The notes under the pieces are model-generated. The model ran no database searches and was not told the origin of the DNA. It worked only from the letters and a program-made list of their open reading frames with translations. 64,000 nt of DNA from Heterobilharzia americana (lineage: Eukaryota > Platyhelminthes > Trematoda > Strigeidida > Schistosomatidae). The first letter of the stretch is position 1, and every line of letters starts with the position of its first letter. The position numbers were made by a program, and so were the translations under genes. The stretch is from assembly GCA_944470555.2 (NCBI GenBank), contig OX104127.1:27543661-27607660 (forward strand), written 5' to 3'. Below are positions 1-10,740 of this stretch, piece after piece.

Positions 1-148
1 AGGCTCAAATCACTCACTATCTAGTGCAAGGAACCTACCTTCCAAATCAAGTTGAAAGCATTCAATGAAGTTAATGATGGACCACAGTTGATGTTCAACA
101 CTCAGAAACCGAACTGAAGGACAAAACTACAAAGGACATCTTCACGTC
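1..148 (+). mobile_element. LINE-1-type fragment (end of APE endonuclease region)
   Basis: This stretch is identical base for base to 14100-14247, which lies in a larger APE-type LINE copy (called LINE family 1 here) just after sequence coding for the end of the endonuclease domain. The match weakens abruptly after base 148. It is non-functional and cut by the window edge. Confidence 0.75.
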
Positions 149-436
149 AGCCACCAAGACAAAATGGGAGATATCGAGCAGCATCATTGTGTACTTGTCT
201 TTATTTAATAATTCCCTGGTCATATCCCTAGTGAGAAATCTTTCATTCATTGATGCGTATAAATATCAGATAATTACGGAGATTGCACTAAATGTCTTCT
301 TAGGGGAGAAAGGTGTTTTCTGATTCATATCTTGAACTTGTGTAATTTTATTATATAATTATGATTTATCTACCTTTGTAGGCGTTTTTACTTCATCCTT
401 CAAAAATATTGTTTTGACAAACATTTGTTTACGTCT
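149..436. other. Stretch with no clear feature
   Basis: AT-rich sequence. The first ~40 bases resemble 14248-14290 weakly, so the LINE fragment may continue in diverged form. No gene is seen. Confidence 0.4.
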
Positions 437-785
437 CTTAAAAAAACAGACAGCAAACAAAATCAAAGTAGCACCCCCCCACCCCCACATAAATGCATCG
501 GTCCAACATGCCATACTCTCCAGTAGTATACAAAGAACAAATGGGTGGAAAAAGACTGATATCAAAGTAGATAAAGGTGTGTGGGAGGAGAGAGAATTTG
601 AAAATTAAGGTTAATCAAGACATTCAAGCTTGAGAAGACGTCAAGGCGTGAGTATATCCGCATCATTGTGACCGATTTCCAGCCGTTTCCCAAAGAGGCC
701 TCAGCTACTGATTCCTGTCATCTCGGGAACCCTAGTCAGGCAGTCTACATCTTTCCAAATGGACCGGACCAACAGTCTCACACTT
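437..785 (-). mobile_element. LINE family 2, 3' end remnant
   Basis: Similar in order and sequence to the 3' parts of the minus-strand copies at 29219, 34840 and 38706 and to the plus copy at 6715: a 3' UTR with a short purine-rich tail, then the C-terminal end of a reverse transcriptase polyprotein. Reading frames are broken. The family is an APE-type non-LTR element, clade not decided. Confidence 0.6.
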
Positions 786-982
786 CATGCCTCCTAAAAA
801 GAAAATATTGACATCTATAATTCTGAAGTCTTTAAATCACGCTCACATGAATGACCTGATTTAACAACATTCGAAAACAAATACAGTTTAATTCAAGGCA
901 TCATATGAAATATTTTCTTCAAATTGCAATATTGTCTGATGTGAAAGCCTTCAGCTGGAATGTAGCAAATAGAGTATAAAAA

Positions 983-1350
983 TGTCAGCCTCCAACCAAC
1001 TAACATCTACTATTGTGCATCTCGATGCTGAGCTTCCTAGCTTGGTTGCCACATTGCAAATATGATCGATAGGAATCGGTCTGCACTCAGGACTAAACAA
1101 CATGAAATTGGTTGCACTCTCGTGACCTATCAATACATGTAAGCCAGTCCTACAGGAGGTCAGTCGCGGCCCGAATAGCTCAGTGGTAAAGTCGCTGACT
1201 ACAACATTGGGTGACGCGGGTTTGAATCTCAGGCGGACATCAGTTCCGTCGAGGTTGCAGATACGCCTTGCTGACGAGTGCCAAAAGGTACGAAACGTAG
1301 GTCCATGGCTTCCTGCCAATTGCCTTCGACCAACTAAAATGTCAGCCTTT
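983..1350 (+). mobile_element. Short repeat family B (tRNA-headed, hammerhead-bearing), permuted copy
   Basis: The copy begins with sequence that normally follows the ribozyme (983-1140), then runs into a tRNA-like head at about 1165-1240 with an A-box-like TAGCTCAGTGG and a B-box-like GGTTTGAATC, then a hammerhead core (1257-1316), then the start of the post-ribozyme part again (CCAACTAA near 1330). The order is what one unit plus part of a neighbouring unit of a head-to-tail dimer would give. Compare the minus copy at 5160-5512. Confidence 0.75.
1257..1316 (+). ncRNA. Hammerhead ribozyme candidate, family B
   Basis: Core CTGACGA (1271-1277) and GAAA (1292-1295) are both intact. Stem II is GTGCC/GGTAC with loop AAAA (one G-U pair). 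Stem III is very short (A1295-T1302, C1296-G1301). The predicted cleavage follows C1303 (GTC). Stem I pairs GCCTTG (1265-1270) with CATGGC (1304-1309) with one mismatch, and an outer GCAG/CTGC helix (1257-1260 with 1313-1316) lies beyond an internal loop. This is the layout of natural type I hammerheads. Confidence 0.75.
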
Positions 1351-1527
1351 CATACACAACACTAATGAAAACAATGCAGAAGTACTAAATTTCCAAAAAA
1401 ATTACATTGTATCAGAATATCTGACCAGTAAATTTATTTCTTACGTGTGTAAATCTGACTATGATTTACACATCGTTACAATCAGTCATTATTTTATAAT
1501 GAAATACCGAACGAACAAGCTAATATT

Positions 1528-1872
1528 AATGATAGGTAGTGGCTAGTGGCTGAATCCAGGAATTGTGTTGCGTCACATTTGAGACTCGTCAATTGAGTGT
1601 AGCTGCCTCCCATTGAGTGATGCTGTTCCCACCAGGACTCGAACCCGGGACAGATCGCTTCAAACACCACAGTGTCATCCTCTAGACCATTGAGTCATGA
1701 TAGCCATTTCTTGTGCAACAGGTATAGCCTTAATTTTTTTTTTGCTTTATTATCCCGTCGTTGATCGGTCTCCATTGGCATATAGGCTCTTGTGCGGATG
1801 GCTCGATATTTCCTGCGTTTCGTTCTACTTTGGACTCGTCACATAGATGTATCTGCCTTCCTCCCAACAGTA
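1528..1872 (-). mobile_element. Short repeat family A (Sm-alpha-like), two head-to-tail pieces
   Basis: The first piece (1528-1724) has, on the minus strand, a tRNA-like head with B box GGGTTCGAGTCC and a decayed hammerhead (TTGACGA instead of CTGACGA; GCAA instead of GAAA). A second piece in the same orientation (1740-1872) holds the family's tail and another decayed core. The family resembles the published Sm-alpha repeat of schistosomes. Confidence 0.7.
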
Positions 1873-2375
1873 TTAACTAAGTGAATAATTGAAAATTCAT
1901 GCTGACAGGAAGTTATTGCCTAATATAAAATATACCAAATAAAATCGGCACAAAGTCATTCTTCCCCTTTCAGTTATCATTTTCCTCTAGCAGTGGAATC
2001 CAAGACGCACAATTCATCGAATTTGACACTCATCAACTGGATGTTCCATTACTATCAAACCTAAACTATTAGTAATATGAAGACATCAGCATATGAGCTC
2101 GTACACCGATAGAGGCCGATCAATTCGATAAAATTAACAACAGGAAGTTACAAGCAATAACATAACTTAGCATTTGTTTTCTTAAGGTTGCAAAAAAGTA
2201 AGAAACGTATAATTCATTTTTGTAGATGAATAAGAACAAGTTTTTTTCAGCGTAGAAATATTTCTTTCAAAGTTGCACAGTCAATATTTATGATTAGTGG
2301 AATGTCCGTTAGTTGTACCATTAGGCTACATAGTTAACCAACAACTGATGGTGATGGGAGAAAATAGGAAAGAAG
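1873..2375. other. Stretch with little recognisable content
   Basis: AT-rich. A short piece around 2090-2150 resembles the family A tail (gagctcgtacac, then gatcaattcgataaaat). Nothing else is recognised. Confidence 0.4.
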
Positions 2376-2525
2376 GGATTACTTTAAAGGTCACCCTAAC
2401 AACTGTTGGGATAACCAGTTAGGTTTCTATATTATATGAAAAACTACCTTTCTAGCTGAAATACTGAAACCTGATCGGTTATTATAGCACTTTCCAGGGT
2501 GGCCTTGAAAATCTCCCTAAAGAAA
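2376..2525. mobile_element. Fold-back (MITE-like) short repeat
   Basis: Imperfect inverted ends: AAAGGTCACCCTAACAACTG at the left, and a right end that reads as its approximate reverse complement (TTATTATAGCACTTTCCAGGG then TGGCCTTGAAA). Related copies occur near 50148-50352 and 54674-54820. It has no coding capacity. Confidence 0.45.
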
Positions 2526-2811
2526 CCATTAAAAATACGAAGAGTCGATTTCAGTAGGTGAAATAAGGGTCAAGTAATATGCAGAGATTACTAAATGACG
2601 ATAATGATGATGGTGATCACACTGAAAAATGCGAAGTGAACTGAAATATAGAAAATTTCATTCTTTTTTAATGCAAAGTCAAAAAATAGTTTTCTCAACA
2701 TGAATCTGCGTACCTTTATTCGGGCTTTTGTTTATGTATAGCTACTGATTCAGCTATACATAAGCGGAGGGGATGAAGGCCATCGAAGTTGATCGTCTTA
2801 GCTCTGTATTG
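2526..2811. other. Stretch with no clear feature
   Basis: AT-rich sequence with short simple runs. No coding or repeat assignment. Confidence 0.3.
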
Positions 2812-3150
2812 TTGTGACGCCCAATTTTTGTATAAAGCATTGTTATTGATCTGAACATTTTTAACGTGTCATTCCCATACCATTTTTTAAGGTATGACTA
2901 GTGGTCTATTTTAAGCCCCCATTGTAACGTAAATCTCTGATTGGTTAATCTCACTCTTACTACGCCTGTGCTTCAAATTGAGGACAAGGTCATTTTTCAT
3001 GTGTATACTTATTCACGCGTTTTGGGATTGATTATTATATTATACTCTCGGAGTAATAAACTCTCCCATCATCCAGCTTCGGTTTTCTCTCTATTCGTCC
3101 CTGGGTTGCAGTCAGTGGCTCTTGCATACTAAGTTAACTGTCAACTAAGC
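2812..3150 (+). mobile_element. Possible solo LTR or other repeat end
   Basis: The segment begins TGTTGTGACGCCC, contains a GTAATAAA polyadenylation-like site near 3052 and a pyrimidine-rich stretch, and could end at a CA near 3142. These are LTR-like traits, but no primer-binding site, polypurine tract, second LTR or target duplication was established. Confidence 0.25.
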
Positions 3151-3215
3151 GTGATTATTATATTCGTTTCGGTATATATAACTATTAGCGTTCGGAAATA
3201 TAACATGTACATTAC

Positions 3216-3378
3216 CTTAAAATATAAATCACAAGAACCTGAATAAAATGAATCCATCAGACGTTCATATATGGATGAATTTGTTGCTTGTTTCTCTCCC
3301 TTAGTGAACCAAATCATGTAGTGTTCAGTAACGCGTTTCCGGAGCAGCCGCAGACGACGTTCAACAAAGTCAACTCCA
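3216..3378 (-). CDS. Candidate internal exon of an unidentified gene
   Basis: On the minus strand an open 163-base stretch is flanked by an acceptor-like site (a T-rich run ending TTGTTCAG, AG at 3380-3379) and a donor GTAATG directly after 3216. The translation is charged and not low-complexity, with segments such as FVERRLRLLRKRVTEHYMIW and YERLMDSFYSGSCDLYFK. No family is recognised. It lies 19 kb beyond the stop of the receptor gene, so it would belong to another minus-strand gene continuing to the left. It could be chance or an old transposon. Confidence 0.3.
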
Positions 3379-3399
3379 CTGAACAAGATACACACTCCT

Positions 3400-4494
3400 T
3401 TCGCGTTAAAATTCAGTTTTGAACACGAATAGATTCACTTACACATCTTCTTACTGAACATTGAAAACTACGAATGATATTATTTGAAAAACCGGAAAAA
3501 TATGACATAGTGAATAAAATTTGCGTTTGTCACAAACCTACTTGACTAACTGGTCAGAATCTCAGTTGTTTGAAGAGTACGACTCACTGAAACGAACGTT
3601 TTCCAGCACACAACTTATAGTGTCAATCCGAAATGAGGAAGACAGTCACTCAGCCTTTAGATCGTATTGGTCTGGTTAACCAAACCCTCTGATTAGCATG
3701 AGTAGGTCAACATCTACTCATAAGAGTCAGTAGGATTTTGTACATCTTCACCATTACCTGTCTGAGTTGAGAATATTTCATTGAAGCTGACCATGGGTCT
3801 GATAAGTTCTTTCTTCCAAGCATCAGAATGCAGCCTAAGCTACTAATTTTCTCGTGAATATACATATATAGGACTTTTGTTGTTTTATTAGGCTCTGTGT
3901 ATGAGTATTATTTACGAGTGGAGATTTTCGAAGCAGCCGTCGCACACGTTAGTAACCGGAACTCATAGACTCAAGATGATGCTCTATAGATCAAAGCTAA
4001 AATCTCATATCTAAATGTGATTTAGAATTCAGATGGATGAATGGACCAAGAATTCAGGCACGACCAGCAAGTCAGACTGTTCATATCGTTCATAATAGTA
4101 CAGCGTTAGTCACTGCAGTACACTCTGGAACATATAAAAAGTGTTGTGGTTATGAGTATCGACTAGATAAACCATAAGATGTTTGTCAAGTCTACAAATA
4201 AGAAACATCATGTCATCACTCCTAACCGTCAGACGGATCATCAGTGTTCTGATTAATCTTTAATTGCATGAAAAACTAACTAACAATTGCAGGCGCTTAA
4301 ATTTGTGTTAAAGAGTTACTGCGTTAGATAAGACACTAACCTGATAGGAACTACGTCACTTTGTATGTCTTATATCTCACAGTAAGAGATTTGCTTCAAT
4401 GACTGTTTGCCAAACTTCTCTAAATACTAATCCACGGAATGACAAGAGGATCTGAATTTCCTAGACATCTCTGGTATTAGTACTATTCTTTGTA
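3400..4494. other. Long stretch without a recognised feature
   Basis: Both strands are full of stops and no known repeat family was recognised. It is probably unique intergenic sequence. Confidence 0.4.
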
Positions 4495-4990
4495 TTATAT
4501 CGCCATTGACTGGACTGAACTGATTGGTCTCTATTGGCATGTGGACTCTTGGGCGGATGCCTCGATATTACCTGTGTTTTCAGTTGTCGTAATGATGAGT
4601 AGTGGCAAACAGTGGAATCCAGGATGCGTATGCCATCCTATTTGGGACTCGTCAGCTGCATGTCACACAAGAAGTGGCTATCGTAGCTCGGTGGTGTAAT
4701 GGATAACGCTCTGGCGTTTGAAGTGATCGGTCTCGAGTCCGAATCCCTGTAGGAACAACACCACTCACTGGGAGTCAGGTACATCCAACCAGCCACTCCC
4801 GAATGGGACGGCATGCGCATCCTGGATTCCACTAGTAGCCACTATCCATCATTACGACAACTGAAAACACAGGTAATATCGAGGCATCCGCACAGGAACC
4901 CATATGCCAATAGAGACTCATCAATTAGGTTCAATCAGCGACAGTATAATACAAGCAATAATATTCTTATTTCAATAGTTGGTGAAATAA
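4495..4990. mobile_element. Short repeat family A, head-to-head inverted pair
   Basis: A minus copy (4495-4672) is followed by a plus copy (4673-4990). The plus copy has a tRNA-like head (A box TAGCTCGGTGG, B-box-like GTCTCGAGTCC), a ribozyme region and a tail. The arms 4505-4615 and 4808-4925 are reverse complements. Both copies carry the same rare change in the ribozyme core, GGCA where GAAA belongs, so they come from one inverted duplication or from conversion. Confidence 0.75.
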
Positions 4991-5159
4991 ATCTGACTGA
5001 ATTTGTGTTTACAGTAATCACTGTGGTTTATTTACCTATCGTGAAATAGTCACCTGACTGGTTTCCAGTATCTCATTGCTTCTGATTAATTTATAAATGT
5101 TTACCTGTTGTTGTTGTTGCGTTTCATGTGTTCGTTACAAGTTCCCTTCCTATCTGTAT

Positions 5160-5512
5160 TGATTAGTCAAGGGAGTGCAACCAATTTCATGTTGTCTAGT
5201 CCTGAGTGCAGATCGAATTCTATCGATCATATTTGCAATGTGGCAACCAAGCTAGGAAGCTCAGCATCGAGATGCACAATAGTAGATGTCAGTTGGTTGG
5301 AGGCGATTGGCAGGAAGCCATGGACCTACGTTTCGTGCCTTTTGGCACTCGTCAGCAAGGCGTATCTGCAACCTCGATGGAACTGATGTTCCACCCGAGA
5401 TTCAAACCCGCGCCACCCAATGTTGTAGTCAGCGACTTTACCACTGAGCTATTTGGGCCGCGACTGACCTCCTGTAGGACTGTATTGATAGGTCACGAGA
5501 GTGCAACCAATC
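5160..5512 (-). mobile_element. Short repeat family B, nearly complete unit
   Basis: On the minus strand: tRNA-like head (about 5395-5470, GGTTTGAATC B box), intact hammerhead, then the body down to 5165. The unit is bounded on both sides by a ~30-base direct repeat (tgtattgat, then gagtgcaaccaat, at about 5155-5190 and 5482-5512). This suggests a unit cut from a tandem array or a long target-site duplication. Confidence 0.75.
5310..5369 (-). ncRNA. Hammerhead ribozyme candidate, family B (best preserved)
   Basis: Read on the minus strand: CTGACGA (5355-5349), perfect stem II GTGCC-AAAA-GGCAC (5348-5335), GAAA (5334-5331), short stem III, GTC ending at 5323. Stem I pairs GCCTTG (5361-5356) with CATGGC (5322-5317) with one mismatch, plus an outer GCAG/CTGC helix beyond an internal loop. 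All conserved core bases are present, so this copy could self-cleave if transcribed. Confidence 0.8.
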
Positions 5513-5539
5513 AATTTAATTTGTTATTCAATGGACATT

Positions 5540-5707
5540 AATTTATTCCACTCTCATACCCTGACAATTTTCTCCTAAATTATATTATACGTAATTTGAT
5601 AAGTATTGATAGAAGTTTTATTCGACAGAATGGTGATATGAGCTTACAGATAAAATAAATCATACAAATAATAAATATAAATTAGTTTGAGATTCATGTG
5701 GATTTTA
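5540..5707. other. AT-rich spacer
   Basis: Nothing recognised apart from AT-rich sequence. Confidence 0.3.
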
Positions 5708-6150
5708 TTTATTTGAAGGAAGTATTCATTACGGACCGACATCAGTTGAAGAATCACTGGAAACCTGAAAGCACTCTTTCCCCCTAGTATGATACTTGTC
5801 AACAGAATAAACACATACACGATCCCACCAGGGACAGAACTCAGGACTTGTTGGGTCAACTGGTCAGAAGTGAAGCGGATGCCAGCAGAAGACCTTAGTG
5901 GACAGTTACTCTAAATCGTGAATTGACAAAAGTAGGAAACTGCGGACCATTGAACTGCATCCCAATGGTCTAGTGATTAACGTGTTCCCCATGAAATCTG
6001 AAGATCTTGAGTTCAATCTCTGACGACGTCGTATATGTGTACTGCCGAGGAGTTCCATACTAGGACGAAACACCTGTCTAGTGCTCTCAGGTTTTAAACT
6101 GTTCTGCAACTGATATCAGCGTGTGATGAATACTATCCTGAAATGAATGT
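5708..6150. mobile_element. Short repeat family D, head-to-head inverted pair
   Basis: A minus arm (5708-5890) and a plus arm (5906-6150). The plus arm has a tRNA-like stretch (TGGTCTAGTGATTAACGTG, then TTGAGTTCAATCTC) and a hammerhead-like region with CCGAGGA in place of CTGAGGA, followed by CATACTAGGACGAAACACC. Stem II and GAAA remain but the core is damaged. The minus arm ribozyme is also decayed. Confidence 0.65.
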
Positions 6151-6159
6151 AGTTGTTTC

Positions 6160-6714
6160 CATTCATTTACTCTTCACAGATATGTGTTGAACAAGTAACT
6201 TACTAACTTTGCAGAAACGGAACTTGGTATGCGAGTAGATTATATCAGCCGTAAACGACTTCATATCTTGGCATTCATGAATTTTCACTACCGTACCCTT
6301 TATCGCAACGCATTTCATCTCCCAATAATATACTGCGTGATATGTTTCAAAGTAGGACTTAGCGACATGGTGACTGACGCCTTATACAGTACGGTCTCCT
6401 TGATAGTATGGCGTTTTACACTGCTGGTTATTTACTAAATTCAAGACATATCCGAATGATCCTAAGGACTATAGTTTCTAAACGACATCAAACCACTTCT
6501 TGTTACTGCTTTTACAATACTAACAACCTTTTCGAATCAAGAAGATCGAAATGCACTTAGCAACCTTGCGCACATTCGTGCAGTAGACAATTAGCCATGC
6601 CTGTTGTGTGCGGACTGATGATACTACTAGGATGACTAGACCTAGTAGGTCCAGCGGTATTTGAAATCGTCATATCTCAATTGAAAGTTATCTCCCTAAG
6701 CCAAATAGTTAGTT
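6160..6714. other. Stretch without a recognised feature
   Basis: A 69-codon open stretch at 6229-6438 has no recognisable motif and no splice context. I see nothing convincing here. Confidence 0.35.
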
Positions 6715-7365
6715 CTGTCCTGTTGTACCACCGTGAAAGATGGCCGTTAAGAGAAGAACACAAGAAGAGGTTACTGGGTTTTGATTATAGGTGTATTTGT
6801 AGCATAACTTGCGTGAGGAGGAATCACCGTGTGAGCGTTGTCAAAGTCAGGTGAAAGGCACTACGTGAGTCGATTGTTGAGGTTCTGAACCTTGGTAGAC
6901 TAAGATGGCTTGGACATGGGGTGTGCCTGCCAAGCCACTGCCTACCTCGTTGTGGCATTCCACGGGAAGTTGGGTAAGATTAGAAGAGGTTTTACAGTGC
7001 CCAAACCAATACGTTATACCAGTCGATGAAGTCCCTTCCTGTTGGTCTCAGTAGTGTGGGGGGGATGTAAACTGCGTATATGGGGTCCTCAAGACGAAAG
7101 GATACAGTAGTTGAGGACTCTTGGTGATATGGCTGAAAACTGGTCACAATGGCGCAGATGTATTCGCTCCTTGATATCTAAGGCTTAATTATTCGCACAA
7201 ACCGTTTCATGCAGCTTATTTATTCTCTTACACAACCTTATCTACTTTGAAACCACTCCTTTTCTATCCATCTGCCCTTTGTGTGCTATTGTATAGTGTG
7301 GTAAACTGAGTGGATGCAGCTGCGTGCGAGGTTCTACGTTGATTTTGTCAATTAGTCAGTCCTTT
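6715..7365 (+). mobile_element. LINE family 2, 3' end (RT C-terminus and 3' UTR)
   Basis: Broken frames read FDYRCICSITCVRRNHRVSV, LGRLRWLGHGVCLP, LPRCGIP and MAQMYSLL. This is the C-terminal part of a schistosome-type LINE reverse transcriptase polyprotein, where the WLGH segment is typical. The 3' UTR (7200-7365) matches the minus copies at 29219, 34840 and 38706. Stops and frameshifts make it a pseudogene. Confidence 0.7.
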
Positions 7366-7449
7366 AGCCAATGAATCAAAGCTCTACAGAGTGTTACAAC
7401 CCATTTATCCTCTGATATGCAGTTGAAAAGCGTCTACCGAGAGGTAATT

Positions 7450-8560
7450 TGCAAAACTGCTTCAATACTACGGAATACCGTAAACTTTTATCAGCCTCAT
7501 TCAACAACTATATGAAGATGCCACATGCCAAGTAATTCACAACACAATGGAAAGCTCAGTGATGCCACTGAAGTGAAGACAGGAGTGAAACAAGGTTGTC
7601 TACTATCCCCCATGATATTCCTGATTGTGGTGGACTGGATCATGCAGCAAACAGTGGGGAGCTGTGAGAAGAGGGGGATACGCTGGCTGGACTGCGGAAA
7701 AGAACCTAGAAGATCTGGATTTCGCCAATGACTTGTGCTTGATGTCACACAAACTTGAAGATCTACAGGCAAAAACTAACAAGTTGACAGAAGAGGCAGC
7801 GAAGATGGGACTTCAGGTGAATATAGAGAAGACAGAAGTGATGAAGATACCGCACCACCACCATCAACAACAACAACAAACTCCAATCACCATCAACGGG
7901 AGAAACTTAAAGGAAGTAACCTCCTTCACCTATCTAGGAGGCACTGCTTCAACTACAGGCAGCACAGGCACAGACGAGGATGTCAAAGTCAGAATCGGAA
8001 ACACAGCAAGACAGGCGTTCATTAGCCTGAAACCAGTGTGGAGATCTTCTGCACTGCACTCAGCATGTGGAACAAGATACGGATTTTCAACACCAACGTC
8101 AAGTCAGTGCTCCTGTATGGTTCAGAGACTTGGCGCGTCACGAAAGGCATTTCCAATAAACTACAGACATTCATCAACAACTGCTTACGCTCGCTGCTGA
8201 AGATCAGATGGCCAGAAAAAATAAGCAACAAGGAACTCTGGGAACGAACCAACCAAGAACCTATCACGCAACAAATATGCAGGAGGAAGTGGAGATGGAT
8301 TGGGCATGCACTGAGAAGGCCGACTGAGGACATCACGCGGCAGGCCAGTTGCTCGAGTGGAATCCCCATGGGAAGCGACGAGTTGGGCGTCGGTGTCGAG
8401 GGTGACATGGAGGATATCGTGCGAGGAGGAAATGAGAGGTTGTGGGCAGTCGTGGAGCCAGGTTGAAAAGATTTCAGAGAACAGAGTTCACTGGAGACGT
8501 GCTACTGAAGCCCTATGTTTCATTAGGAACCCAAGGGACTAATAATAATAATAATAATGC
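7450..8560 (+). mobile_element. LINE family 1, 3' half (reverse transcriptase to tail)
   Basis: An APE-type non-LTR retrotransposon copy, 5'-truncated. Frames spread over several registers give KTGVKQGCLLSPMIFLIVVD (RT motif region), DFANDLCLMSH (the catalytic FADD motif altered to FAND), FTYLGGTAS, ETWRVTKG, KWRWIGHALRRPT and LCFIRNPRD near the C-terminus. The copy ends in a (TAA)n run at 8539-8559. The FADD change and several frameshifts mean it is dead. A 191-codon stretch (7625-8200) and a 142-codon stretch (8038-8466) are parts of it. Confidence 0.85.
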
Positions 8561-9965
8561 AGTTGAAAGATTGTAGACACCAACTTATCACCAATATTTG
8601 TCATGGTAATAAAGTTAGATCCCATTTTCCAGATTTTATGCCCTGTAACTAGGTTACTCCATTTCATGATCAAAATAAGAATATCTTCGAACATTATTGT
8701 GTTTCGGTTTTGATACTTAAACCCCGTATCATCATCATTTTCAGTCACAGTAAAACATTCTTTTATAGTTAAGGCTTCTTCATTTAGTATACAATCTCGC
8801 TAGTTTTGACTATATATTTTGATATTAATCAAAACTCCCTATATTCTGCTGTAGCTTACAAAGCGAAATGCTCAGAAATATCTTGTTTTAATTTTTTAAA
8901 CACTCAGGGATTATATTAAAATATATTCTTATAATGATTAAACAAAACTCGGGGCTCAACTTCTTTCACGACATTCATAACAACTATGGTCTGGATTTTC
9001 AGTTTTTCAGTTTATCTATATCTAGAATTGTCCTTTAATATCTAGGATACAATCTCCGTAAATGACTAGTCTTCAGCAAAAGGTACTCAATTTTTTTTGG
9101 ACAAAGGTATCCCTTCTTCTCATTGTTCATAGCTGTCGTCAAAATATGTGAATAGATAGCCTGTTAGACAATCTGTTGTGAAAGACTATACAACTTAAGC
9201 AGTTAGTCCAATAACCTTACTCTGTTTAATAAGATGGGTGTAAACCTTTAAACAGAAACATCTAAATCTCTTTCGTACCAAAGTAGTGGTGCAACCAATA
9301 GGAACTGTAAAACCCGTTACTTGAACAGGAATTTATATCTCCTGAATTTCGTGACGTCTTCCATGTCATCACATCATCATATTTGCAAAGGAGTCAGAAT
9401 ATTTCAGTCAGTGAAATTTCGATACTCACTATTCATCAGCAATCAGTATCTGTGAGTATCTACTGAAAAACAAGGAAGGGATTGAATGGTATATATATCA
9501 TAACCAGGTAATACTTAACCCTCTCGAAATTTGTCTAATGTAAAATCCTCAAGGTAAAAAGTAACAACATAGGAAGGAACTGAATTTTAAGAATCAATAA
9601 TTTAACTAAACTTCCCTTCATTGTCATATCTCACTGCACAACAAGGTACTTCAAGTTAGATGGGTCTGTCAATCAGGAAAATGATTATGAAAAGATTTTA
9701 AGTTCGAAAGCATATCTTTGGAACGTTTTTATTCAGTATTCCTATAGACTATTTCATATTAATCAACTGCTGTTTCTAAATATTGAAACATTGAAGGAGT
9801 TATACGTTTGGCAATATTTTCAACTCAAAATGTATGGGATGAAATATTTGGTCAGCAGATTGTGTTCCTTTCCAACTTGGTCACTATTCTCCTAGAGCAA
9901 GAGTAATTTGAATAATAACTGGTAAGTCTAAAATTGTAGGTGAACTAAGATAAACAAAATATACA
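8561..9965. other. Long AT-rich stretch without a recognised feature
   Basis: No long open frame, no splice-flanked exon and no recognised repeat. Probably unique intergenic sequence. Confidence 0.4.
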
Positions 9966-9969
9966 TATT

Positions 9970-10175
9970 AACGATGGGTAATCGCTAGCATTGGAATCCG
10001 AGATGCGCATTTCATCCAATGAGTTGGATGTACCTGCCTTCCAGTGAGCGAAATTGTCCCCACTAAGACTCGAACTCGGAACGGATCGAGGCATCCACGC
10101 AGGAGCCCGTATGCCAGTAGAGACTGGTCAGTTCTGTCCACTCAACAACGGGATAATACAAGCAACAATATTAAT
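9970..10175. mobile_element. Short repeat family A, rearranged inverted pair
   Basis: A minus piece (9970-10085) with the tRNA-like B box (GACTCGAACTCGG on the plus strand) lacks about 17 bases of the ribozyme between stem I and GAAA. It is joined to a plus-strand tail piece (10085-10175, ATCGAGGCATCC, then GTATGCCAGTAGAGACTGG). Confidence 0.65.
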
Positions 10176-10179
10176 ATAA

Positions 10180-10594
10180 ATAAAGTTTATAACATACACT
10201 TTATCACCTTTCCAGTGTGTTTAAAATGCAATTAGTAACGTTAATTTTGTATGATATTATCTCCAGAGTCTATACACTCTGTAGTTAAGCATTATCATTG
10301 AAGTATTTCTTCGAAGTCACATCACAGACAAACATTTGTCACCATCAGCTCTACTTACTTTAACCTTTTTATAACAGTTGTATTAGCTATCTCCAGTATA
10401 TGATAAAAATCTACTACCTGGTAAAGCTTCATTTCTCTGTTTAAACTAAGCGTTTCTGTGAAGTACAGGGGAATAGTCAGTGATTAGTCATAGACTACAA
10501 TCCTTTCTGATGACCAGATTCATCGGTCCAAGGATTAATAAACTTGTGAATTCGATCGAGGTTGTCCTCGAAATGAGCTAATAGAAAATTTGTA
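10180..10594. other. Stretch without a recognised feature
   Basis: AT-rich, with no coding or repeat assignment. Confidence 0.3.
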
Positions 10595-10740
10595 CTGGGT
10601 AATGATTAAAGGTGAGATGAATATCTGGACCACGGCTAGATTCAAACCAGTGACCACCGGATTACCAGCCCGGTGCTCTACTAAGTGAGCTACGAGGTCC
10701 GACTGCTGACCAGAATTTTATTTCACTTCAATCACCATAG
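10595..10740 (-). mobile_element. tRNA-Thr-derived short repeat (family C)
   Basis: On the minus strand 10702-10631 folds as a near-complete tRNA: acceptor GGACCTC with one mismatch, D stem GCTC/GAGC, anticodon stem CCGGG/TCCGG with loop CTGGTAA (anticodon GGT, Thr), and T-arm B box GGTTTGAATC. It is followed by the family's GATGAAAATCTGG-type body and tail (GGGTAATGATTAAAGGTGAG). Related copies are at 12545-12700, 18226-18290, 26970-27060 and 27235-27400. T-stem mismatches and the repeat context argue against a working tRNA gene. Confidence 0.7.

Noticed and set aside
951..1319. A 122-codon minus-strand protein
   Set aside because: It is the reverse strand of a family B repeat; the 92- and 111-codon frames at 5108-5541 are the same artefact.
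10631..10702. Functional tRNA-Thr gene
   Set aside because: T-stem mismatches and family-wide flanking sequence show a short interspersed repeat.
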